A stretch of DNA of 64,000 nucleotides from Populus alba. Its lineage: Eukaryota > Streptophyta > Magnoliopsida > Malpighiales > Salicaceae. The notes beneath the pieces were generated by a model that searched no databases, was not told the DNA's origin, and saw only the letters and a program-made list of their open reading frames with translations. Of the stretch, positions 44,216-55,000 are shown in pieces; the stretch's first letter is position 1, and the number at the start of each line of letters is the position of its first letter. Location of the stretch: assembly GCF_005239225.2 (NCBI RefSeq), contig NC_133293.1, forward strand, positions 15,530,333 through 15,594,332, in the 5' to 3' direction. Both the position numbers and the translations under genes were made by a program.

Positions 44216-46185
44216 TGATCGTAATCGTATTGTAAATCATCTCTGAATCTCACTATTTCTCCCTGTATTCACTTCTCTGTTTTGGCCGAAGTTTTGGTAC
44301 TTGGAAGTAGAAAACACTCACAACATGGGCAGTGACTTGAGAAAATGTACTGAATTTCTTTTAATATATGCAAGGTTGTTTGGGTTTAGAAAAGATAGCA
44401 GCGGGAAGGAGCTTTCACAAAAAATTGCTTTCGCATCCAATGGCAGAGTGCCAACAGCCCTGCACTAACCTTTTTTTTTTATATATAAAAGCTACATTAA
44501 ATTTTAGTAAATCTTGTTTATCGTGGCTGTGTTTATAATCAATTCAATTTTTTTTGGCGAGTGTCTTGTTTTTTCAAGTGGAATGTTTTAGATTCGAGAC
44601 GTTTCCATATACCATTTTAGGATTATACTATATAATTCAACAAACATGATTCAAATTAAAGATAAATTAATTATAAATTATACAATATGAACACAATGTC
44701 AAAAAAATATAATTTTAAAATTTAAAATATTTCTAAATAGTCTGGATTAAATAAAACTTTAACTTAAAATAATTCAACTTAAACAAGATATCAAAATATT
44801 ATGGAAGTAAAATGTTTTAATACAAAAAAATATAAATCAAACATCATCTCCATCATTAGCATATAAATAAAGATCATAATCTTGTGGTTGTATATAGGAA
44901 AAGTCATAAACTAAACATTCAAATAGTTGATTATTTTCACCAAAATCATTCTCGTCATCAAAACATATCTCTTCATCATTTAAAATCAAAGTAGACAAAG
45001 ATGCTTGAATAGTTTCCCAACTCATATCCTTCCCAACAAGAAGACTAGGTTCTTCACAAATCCATTTATTCAATAGGTCAATGTTATAAAATTCTAGCAG
45101 AATCTAAAACATAATTTGTCTTACTCAAATTCATACAAAGTATAAACATGAAAAAAAACAATATGTATATAAACCATAAATCAGTAATAAATCTAGTTTT
45201 AAAAAATTAATATAACTGTTAATGAAAATAATAATAATTATTTTCAATATTATTATTAATATCACTATTATTAGAAATAATCATGAAAAAAGTCTTTTAT
45301 ACCTCGGTGACTGAATTAATCAAACTGGATCGAGTTCAATTTGATTCAATAGCCTTTAAAGCCCGAAATGAAACACGTAAAATGAAATCAGAACATTCCA
45401 ATCGAAATTTATCAAAAAATTCTGGAATAGACTAAAATTTAAAATAAAATAAAAATTATTCTATTTTGTTTGATTTTTTAAAATTAATATATAATGTTTC
45501 GGTTAATCCAGACAAAGTGAAACGAAATTGAGAACCTTGTTTATAATATCCTGTTCGGATGTGATGTTCGTCCTTTCCTAAAGTTCCAGGCCGAGCCAAA
45601 AGCCCGAGTTTCTGAAGAATGTGTTGTATCTGGCTGCTGGCTTGGATTTGAGGTTGAAAATTGTTAAAGCCAGTTAGATATTGTATCAATTGTGCCAGTA
45701 GAGGATAATAATCACTATAATCAAAGTTTATGAGAAATATGCGTGGATTTCTCATTAAATCAACGACACAAGCATACGAATCGTTGGAATTTTGCTCTTG
45801 TTCGTTTCAACAGAAAATCGTCTCTTCTTCTTTTCCTTTTTAACGTCTCTCATTCTTTCATCCTGACAAAACTTCGAGGATTACAATTTTTTTTCCCCGT
45901 GATTAAAAAAATTAGCCAGTCCAGGGCTTCTTGCTCTTTGGATTTCTCCATGTGTTTTAGATAACGGGCTTTACGTTCTATTTCTTTTATAACTGGGCTG
46001 GGCTTTAACAGTCTAGCCTACCTAATAACTTTTTTTTTTATGTTGTTACAAAAAAAATACCAAAAACATTTAGTAGTTTTTTCACTTTTTCTCACGTAAA
46101 TAGTCATGCCAATGGTGCATGAGTATGATTTTTCCTGTAAAATTGTAAAAGGGAAATATCACCGGAGAAAAAAAATACTAAAATA
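44216..46185. other. Spacer downstream of the GUB_WAK gene
   Basis: 44216 to about 44500 is the likely 3'UTR and flank. AT-rich sequence follows, except an exon-like frame at 44837-45108 (listed separately) and a less AT-rich stretch at 45500-46020 with short unrelated open frames on both strands. Confidence 0.45.
44837..45108 (-). other. Exon-like open frame of unknown origin
   Basis: The minus strand has a plausible acceptor (atgttttag) at 45109, then about 90 open codons ending in TGA. It reads FYNIDLLNKWICEEPSLLVG, then an acidic stretch (DDENDFGEN) and DYDLYLYANDGDDV. Codon use looks protein-like in an otherwise AT-rich spacer. I do not recognise the family and see no neighbouring exons, so it may be a remnant of a gene or transposon-encoded protein. 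Confidence 0.25.
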
Positions 46186-46189
46186 ATTT

Positions 46190-46345
46190 AGAAATATAGT
46201 TATAGTTGTTTTTTAAAGTGCTTTTTACTTGGAAATACATCTAAATAATATAAAAACATAAAAAAAAATTAAAGAAAAAAAATTCAATTTTCTTAAAAAT
46301 AATTTTAAAATGTAACAAAAGTTACTATACTTTTGAAAGATTCGC
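46190..46345. repeat. AT-rich dispersed repeat, copy 12
   Basis: Starts tagttatagttgttttttaa, closely matching the left end of copy 3, followed by the usual A/T runs; right end near aacaaaagttactatac. Confidence 0.55.
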
Positions 46346-46941
46346 AGTCAGTTGTGTCTCAGTGTGGGCCATCAGGCACCACGTTGTTGTACTCAAGCCC
46401 GCTCATGCTCCTGCAGCCGTTGATCTGAGTGCTATGACCCATGGCCTTTTATATTTTCGTTGCCATTATGATGGCACACAGCCACTTGGGCCCATTACCA
46501 GTCATTGAATTCAAAGCCCACCTTTTCGTTAGCTCACTCTTGGACGGGTGCTTTAAGACGTTGGATTCTCTTTCCCACCAACGTAAATAAATAAAGTCGC
46601 GAATTTTGGATTTTATGCTCAGAATACCTGGACCGTTAGCAACTAGATTTTCTTTATTCTACCACCTTTCTATGGTTTAATTTCCCTCCACGTCCGTTTG
46701 ACACTTGACAGGGATAGCGCTCCCAGGATCTAAATTTGTGCTTTAGGGACAACATTTACCGATTACCATCATTGCTCTCATTGAAGTTATCGTTGTAATC
46801 AAACAAAAAGATGTTATGCTAATCACATCTACTCTTTTAAGCTAATGATGCATTGTGGTGCTGCTCACATCTAATACAATCTAATTTTTTTTAGATTCAT
46901 TACTTTTCATATTGATTTTTCCTTGTAGATATGTTAAAATA

Positions 46942-46972
<31 letters not shown>

Positions 46973-47145
46973 TTTAAAAATATTTTCTTTAATATAAACA
47001 CTTTAAAGTATAAAAAAATTAAATTTCAATAAAAAAAATAAATTTATTTGAAATACTATTTGAACCATAACCCCGAACATAACTTTGATATCAAAAGTCA
47101 CCCAAATTATGTTTCAAGTTTTCATTTTGATATTGGATGTTGGTC
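46346..47145. other. Spacer, no supported gene
   Basis: 46360-46800 has near-normal base composition but no long open frame or recognisable motif. 46938-46972 is a (TA)n-type microsatellite. The rest is AT-rich. Confidence 0.5.
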
Positions 47146-47149
47146 AAGT

Positions 47150-47345
47150 AAATATTTAAAAATATAGTAATAATTGTTTTTTTAAATATTTTTTCATTTG
47201 AAATTAAAATAATATATATATTTTTTTTAAAAGTTTGATTTGACATATTAAAATAATTTAAAAATTTATAAAAATATTAATTTAAAATAAAATAAAATTT
47301 ATTTTTTTAAAATATTTTAAAAATATAAAAATAGCCAGAAGTAAA
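47150..47345. repeat. AT-rich dispersed repeat, copy 13
   Basis: aaatatagtaataattgttt at the left, a core tttgacatattaaaataatt, then A/T runs. Reverse-type core like copy 6. Confidence 0.5.
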
Positions 47346-47703
47346 TGAGATTTGTAATATATCAATAAAACTAACTTGTTCACTGCGAGCAAGTTTGTTC
47401 TCACCGTGAAACAACAGTGTTAAAGTAATCAGTTTTGTTCAAAATAAATATTACACTAACCATTTAACCCACTGCAATTATTTTTCAAACGAATACTAAA
47501 TCTAATAAATAATACATAGAATAAACTTACTTATCATATAAGCTAAATAATACCGCATAATGATGTTATAAATTTTAATCATGTAAAATATATAGAAAAG
47601 ACACATGTCGATAAATTTATTTGATAAAAATAAATTAAATATATTTTGTTTTCAAGAAAATCGCGTGGACAATATTGCGACAATTGGACTCAAAACATTT
47701 TAA

Positions 47704-48575
47704 GATGGTGTTTGGGTAAGCGGTTGCGGCTGCGTTTTACTTAAAACGCAGTTGGCAGCCGTTTGGTAATGAAAAAAAACGAATTACTGTTCATGGGTCC
47801 CACATGTTTTTTACGTTCGGACCGCAGGTAAGGAAAAGCAATGAAATCATGCTTTTCACGCACTGTGCATGCTAATTGCACTGTTCACTGAACAGTGCAA
47901 TTAGCATGAACAGTGCACACTAATGCATTATTCACTTTTTTTTACGTGTATTAAATGTTTTAATATTTTTATTTTTTTTATAAAAAAAAAAAAAAAAACA
48001 CTAGTTAAACAGTGCACACTAATGCACTGTTCACGTTTTTTTAGTGTATTAAATTTTTTAACATTTTTATTTTTTTTAAAAAAAAAACTAGTAAAACAGT
48101 GGACACTAATGTACAGTTCATTTATTTATTTAGTGTATTAAATTTTTTAACATTTTTTTTTTTTCAAAAAAAAAAAAACACTAGTTAAACAGTGCACACT
48201 AATGCACTGTTCACCTTTTTTTTTTTTCAGGGTATTAAATTTTTTAACATTTTTTTTTTAAAAAAAAACACTAGTTTAAAGTGAATTAAATTCACTCGTA
48301 CTGTAATATGAACAATATTTTTTTCCCGAAAAACTAGTATAGAGTGAATTAAATTCACTCGCACTGTAATATCAATTTTATACCTGATAATATTTTATCT
48401 ACGCTAAAAAAATTATGAAAACTGTAATTCTTATCAGATAAATTTTGTACATAATGGAATTATAAATAGTTTAATGGAATAATAAAAAATATTTTATATA
48501 AAATATTTTTTATTTCATGATGTAATATAAGTAATTAAATTTACAATATTTAAATTAAAAATCATTAGTATTAAT

Positions 48576-48618
<43 letters not shown>

Positions 48619-48807
48619 TTATAACCTCAATTTGAAAAGTATTTTTTTAACCAAACACATTAAACTACTTTTTCTTCAACCTCAACTTCAACCACAGTTT
48701 TAACCAAACACCTATTTTTTCAAACCAACCTCAACTAAAAGTACTTTTTATAAAACAACTTTTTTTAAACCACAACTACAAAAGCTACCGCAATACCAAA
48801 CACACCC
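47704..48807. mobile_element. Tourist-like (PIF/Harbinger-type) non-autonomous element, copy B
   Basis: Left end GATGGTGTTTGG and right end (reverse complement) GGGTGTGTTTGG are imperfect inverted repeats extending into tgcggt-type sequence. TTAA flanks both sides (47700-47703 and 48808-48811), consistent with a TTA/TAA target-site duplication of PIF/Harbinger MITEs. Inside are a perfect hairpin (47868-47887 with 47889-47908, 20-bp arms, one-base loop) and four to five diverged tandem units of about 87-99 bp, each with aaacagtgcacactaatgca and a tattaaattttttaacattt segment. A TA-rich tract is at 48570-48612. No coding capacity. It ends about 250 bp before the kinesin ATG. Confidence 0.75.
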
Positions 48808-48813
48808 TTAAAT

Positions 48814-48820
48814 CCGTTAG
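48814..48820 (-). promoter_or_regulatory. Candidate mitosis-specific activator (MSA) core, CTAACGG
   Basis: On the minus strand this reads CTAACGG, the core of the MSA element bound by three-repeat MYB factors in G2/M genes. It lies about 240 bp upstream of the kinesin start codon, just past the right end of the mobile element. The bases after the core do not fit the full consensus, and a single 7-bp match can be chance. Confidence 0.3.
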
Positions 48821-49060
48821 GGTCAAATTTGAAATTGTAACAAGTCAAGGACCCACTTCCTAATAAATTGCAAATTCAAATTGAAAACGAGCGGGCCTGA
48901 CTCCATCCACTGCTGCTGCTGTCTCACCACCACCAACTGCTCAACTTTCATCTTTCAAACTCTGACACCACCCTCTCATAGTCTCATATCACAAAAACGA
49001 AATTTTCAGAAACAAAATTACGAGCTCCATGTTACATTTTCAAGCTTAAAGGAAAAAAAA

Positions 49061-52000
49061 ATGTCTAGCTCAAGACTTACCGTAGCTCGAAACCCACACT
49101 CTAGTAATCAACAAGAAGAACCTTCAACAAAAGAGAACGAATTCGAAACCTCTTTGAATTCTTCAGGTCACTTTCCGCCGCAGCGAACACCACTAAATTC
49201 GATTCCAGATCCAACTCAGTGTCACAAAGAAACACACGAGTCCGGTTTTGACGGTAAACTCGAAACTACTCGATCTGGCAGATTCTCAACTGGAACCCCT
49301 AGGTTTTTGATTCGCCATGGGAAAGCAGCACAATCAGAGCCTAACTCTGCGCATAACACGCCTGCTAGGAGTGCCTCAAGAGCCTCGCTCGGTGGTGCAT
49401 TGGGAGGTTATGCGACCGGAACTAGGAGTTTGCAGTTTACTAAAGGGAAAGATGTGAGTTTTTCAAGCTCCAGGGTCTCCAGAGGGATTTCAGTGGCGAA
49501 TTCGGATTTTTCTGTTGAAGTTCCACATTTCGAGCTCGAAGAAGATCCTTCATTTTGGAAGGATCACAATGTGCAGGTTTTTTTTTTAAGTTTTTTTTAG
49601 TCGGATATATTTGAAAGTTAGTGTTTTGTATAATTGGGAGATTTTTGTGGTTTAGGTTATGATAAGGATCAGGCCATTAAGTAATATCGAAAAGGTTTCG
49701 CAAGGGCATGGTCGGTGTTTGAAACAAGAGAGTGGACAAACATTGGTGTGGCTTGGTCATCCTGAGACTAGATTCACATTCGATCATGTTTCTTGTGAGA
49801 CAATTTCACAGGTGATGTTTCGATAACTTGTATTGATTCATGAATAATTTTTGTGGTTCATTTTTTTTTCCTCAAACAATGCATGGTACGCTGCGTGGAT
49901 TTTTATCGGGCGAACTGTTTGATTTTGATATATAGGAAAAGCTATTCAAGGTTGCTGGACTGCCTATGGTGGAGAATTGCATGTCTGGTTATAATAGCTG
50001 TATGTTTGCTTATGGTCAGGTAAGTGTGTCAATGCAGGCTTGCACAGTGAGAATGGTGCTGTTTGGGGGTTAGACTAATTCTGATGTTTAATATGATGCC
50101 TTGCAGACTGGGAGTGGCAAAACATATACCATGATGGGAGAGATAAATCAGGTGGAATGCAACCTCAGTGCGGATTGCGGGATAACGCCTCGTATATTTG
50201 AGCACTTGTTTTCAAGGATTAGAATGGTATGCTAATAATTATTCTGCAGCTTTCTTGTCCATGGATTTTTGGGGGCAGGGGATAAGTGGATGGCTGTATC
50301 AATATAATATATTTTTGTAGGAAGAAGAGAACAGAAGGGATGAGAAGCTGAGGTTCAGTTGCAAATGTTCTTTTCTAGAGATATACAATGAGCAAATAAC
50401 AGATCTCTTGGAGCCATCATCAACTAATTTACAAGTAATTTCAAAATTTTAACTGATTCGCGGTGAGAATCCTATATACATCTGCATGTAATAAATCCTC
50501 AGCTATGTTTTTTTTAGCTCAGAGAAGACTTGAATAAAGGTGTATATGTAGAAAACCTCACGGAATACAATGTGAGGACCGTTAATGATGTCATCAAGCT
50601 TTTGCAACAGGTGACTGAATTTTGTGCCTCCATCATCATTTACCGTGTATTTCATGTTTGCATGGAAAATTAATTTTATCGACATGCACACTATGCAGGG
50701 TGCTGCAAACAGGAAAATGGCAGCAACCTATATGAACAGTGAAAGCAGCCGCTCCCACAGTGTTTTCACTTGTGTCATTGAAAGCTGGTGGGAAAAAGAT
50801 TCCATGAACCACTTTAGATTTGCGAGATTAAATTTAGTAGATTTAGCTGGTTCTGAAAGGTAAGTTGCTTTTTTTTACCCCCCTTTCCATTTCATGTTTC
50901 CATATAATGCTGACTGAATTTCAAATTTATTAGGCAGAAGAGCTCTGGTGCTGAAGGAGATCGTCTGAAAGAAGCAGCAAATATAAACAAATCCTTGTCA
51001 ACTTTGGGGTAATTTGATCACAGGCCTGTTTCCCAGTTTGTACTTGTCATTAATTTGCCTGCATTGATTGGTTATGGTTTGCTTTTAGCTGGGTGATAAT
51101 GTCACTGGTTGATTTAGCGCATGGAAAACACAAGCATGTTCCCTACAGAGATTCTCGGTTAACATTTCTACTTCAGGTTGAAGAAATAAAACTCTCGAAC
51201 TACGATTCTTCCTAGTTTAAAATGTTCTAATCTTCAACTTTGGTACGTAAATGTAAAGTGGTTATATCTACATCTTTGAATTCAGGATTCTTTGGGTGGG
51301 AACTCAAAAACAACAATTATTGCGAACGTCAGCCCATCAACATGGTCCGTCTTTAAAATCAAATTGCCTTAGCTCGACATTCATAATTTTCTTTTATTTG
51401 GCTCGTGACACTTCTCTGTATAATTTAAAATCTTTCCTTGCAGCTCTGCACATGAAACGCTGAGCACCTTGAAGTTTGCCCAACGTGCCAAACTCATTCA
51501 GAACAATGTACTTACTTGGACCTAAGATACCACTGTTTTAATCAAAACTAGGGCACACTTAAATCTTCTTAATTCTCTTTTTAGGCTAAAGTGAACGAAG
51601 ATGCTTCGGGTGATGTTGGTGCACTTCAGAAGCAGATTCAACAGCTAAAGGTATGGGTTAGCAGCTTGTTTGTGGCTATGTGTAATTTTATCTTAGAAAT
51701 GTTATGGCTATTAGAATTAAACCGTTTTTCTATATTCATGCAGGATCAACTGTCCTTTCTAATGAAGCATCATAACCTCTCAAGGCCTCATTTGAGTTGT
51801 ATGCCGAGTTCTGAAGGGCCCAAATTGGCTGACCATTCCTCAGAAGACAGAAGAATAATTGATAACCATAGTATGCTTAGTACAGAAAATAAGAAGGTAA
51901 CTCCATCACTCCCACAATTAAACGCAAAAGCTTCTGTCCAAGGACTTGCATGATATTGATATGGACCAGCAATGCTAATATATCTAAATGTCAGGTGAAA

Positions 52001-55000
52001 TGCATGGAAGCTATTCTATCTGGTGCTCTTAGGAGAGAAAAGTTGGCAGAAACAGCATTTCAGAAGTTGGAGAATGAAATGGAGCATGTGAACCAATTAG
52101 TATGTGATCTTACAAGAAAGAATTTTTTTTCTTCACAGTTTCTTTTTTTTTGTGCCAATTCTCTATAATTTCCGTTAGTACTAGGACTAAGTGTATTAGG
52201 TACCTATTCTGTAAAAACCTAAGCAAAAATAGTCATATGCAACGGGAGAATTTATGTTAGAAACTCTCTTGCAGACTTGCCAAAAGGAGGAGGAAGTGCA
52301 GCATACTAAATTGATACTAAGGTTTCGAGATGAGAAAATTAAACAACTTGAGTCGTTAATGGATGGTTCATTGCCTGCTGATCATTATCTCATGGAGGAA
52401 AATAAAGCTTTGAAGGAAGAGATTCAGCTACTTCAACCAAGGCTTGATAAAAGTCCAGAATTGACACGTTTTGCTTTGGAAAACATGAGACTTCTCGAGC
52501 AGCTTCAACTGTAACTCCATTAATCATGTGCTAATATTTGCTATAGATTCGTCTTTCTCTTTCTGCTGACAAAGAACTCACCTTCACATACTTTTGATGC
52601 CAGGTTCCAAAAATTTTATGAGCAAGGGGAGCGAGAAATGTTGCTAGGTGAAATTTCAGAATTGCGTGACCAGGTTTCAGAATAACTCAAGCTTCTTCTT
52701 CTTCTATAAATACAATTCCAAAAGGTACATTACATTTTCTTTTTCTGGACACGCAGCTTCTGGTTGAACTTGAAAGAAATCTGAAGTTCTCCTCAAGACA
52801 TGAGAGTCAGGTAGGAAAGCAATCCCCCCACCCCCTCCCCCACAATTCTACCATTCTCTTGTCTGTAATATCTACACACTCTGACCCCGCAGGATAATGA
52901 CACTGTAAAAGAGTTGGAGGATTGCAGGAACATGGATTCCAAATTGATGAGGTATCATTGTAAATCCGTTTATTTTCTTGGTAATTTTAAGGTTCAATCG
53001 ACACACTTGATTAGAAAAGAAAATTCTTATCCTTGACTTTTCTTGCCTTCTCATTCTTTTTCTTTGATTAATTTAATTGAATAGCTCTCCTAGTCCATCT
53101 CCTGAAAAAATCTGCACATGTCACTGCATGGAAGAATACTTGTGGCTTTAGGTGCTGTGCATGAGGTCTTAATGATAGCCAAGCATGTCATTTTTCAGGC
53201 ATTTTTATGGGCTATTCAACATAGCTTGATGTCGATGTGCTAACCCTTTATTCTGGTATTTATATAGTTCTGTCATCAATGTGACTGCGTTTGTCCCAAA
53301 CTCTCATTTCCCCTTGTTTTACAAATGTTAGTTGGTGCTAAGAAGATCTGAAACACACATTAATGATTCAAATTGTTCACACACTATTTTCCTTTATCTT
53401 TTTCTTTGAATATTATTACGTTATTAATGGATTTGCCTGCAGAGAGGTTGATGAATTACAAGAACTCAAGATACACCTGAACAACAGTCAAGCTGCATAT
53501 GATAAAGTAAGGGTAGATAGCAAACTTTTGTCAGGAGTGGTTAGTGAGATAGCTTGGTCTTGGCAGTGGGTAATTTATGTTTTTGTATCCCTTTCAGGGA
53601 ACAGATTCATTTTCTAAGGATCCTGAGGAGATAAGGCAAATTGATAAATGTTCTTTGGTGAGTAATATGCAGATTGCTTTCTGCTTACATTTCAAATAAT
53701 TTTCAAACCTAATGCGCTTTAATTTACCATTGCACATGAATAATTTGATTTAAAAGGGAAAAGGGGTTCAATAACATGAGTGTGCTACATGAATTCTAAC
53801 ATTTGCACGATTCAGTTTTCGTTAAACTAACCGGCACCTTTTTTTACCACCATTACAGGTTGAAATGATATCTGAAGGCAGTGAATGGGGAGATGAAATG
53901 ACATTTTTTACCCCAACAGATTATATTTCTCTTCAAAACAAAAACAATCTACGCACAAGCGCTGCCTCTATTCATTCTGGCAATACTCAAGCCGAGTTGA
54001 TGGAAGCTAGACTGTTAATTCAGGCAATGGAATCTGAACAGGTTCGTCTAATTGAAGAGCTGCAGCTCATGCAGGGGCATAACAACATGTACATTGAAAT
54101 CTTAAAGAAGAAGGACAACAAAGTAAGAGAATCTGTGCTTGAATCTGGAAGTAACTGTCTAGAGTTGCTCAATCTAAAAGAGCAGAATGAAGTTCTGGTA
54201 ATGGAGGGGAGAAGAGAGATTAAGAGCAATCCTTTGCAAGTCAAGCTGGACAAACTGAATAAGGACCTCGAGGAGGCCAGATCACTCAATTACCATTATC
54301 AAGAAGATCAGGCATCAAAATTATATCAACAGCATCAAGCTGAATTAGTTTGTGAAGAAGTTGAGACAGAGACCACCAGAACAATTCTTCATTTACAGGA
54401 GGAGATTTCTGCTCTTCAATTGGAGCTTGATGAGAGATTGTACTGCATGACTCAAGAAAACACGGGACTAAGAAACACGGTTGCTGCTAAAGAGGCGGAG
54501 ATAAGGGCACTTTGTGGGGAGTGGGAAAGGGCAACCTTAGAACTAACAAGCTTTCTTACAGAAGGTTCTAAATCTCTCAAAGACGCTTCTGGTCAGATTG
54601 AAAGTATTGCCAATGCATTTCCTAAATTAAATGTTTGGATCGGTGAACATGCTGAGAGGGCTGCCAGAGCTTGCGTTGACAAGGAGGAAACAATCTTACA
54701 GCTAGAGAAAAGCCTGGAAGACGCGCGCAAGATGGTAATGGATATGGAGATGAAGTTAAATTCCTTGAGAGAGGCAACGATGGCTTTGAATGATTTTCCA
54801 CAATCAGATAATGATGAAAGCTCAGAAGAGACAATCCACTCAACCATGCAATTGAATGAGAAGATCAATATGGTAAAGATGTTAGAGAGTGAAATCAAGT
54901 TGAAGGAGATTCACATTAATGAAGCAGAAAAAACGTGCCGATGCTGCTTTCTTGGTTATAAAATGGCTATCTGAGTGCCACAAGGTTGCTCACAGTGATG

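Noticed and set aside
45456..45755. 100-codon minus-strand frame
   Set aside because: No domain; its 3' half is AT-rich low-information sequence. Likely chance.
54020..54898. Minus-strand open frames (Ser/Leu-rich) in the kinesin exon
   Set aside because: Antisense shadows of the coiled-coil coding sequence.
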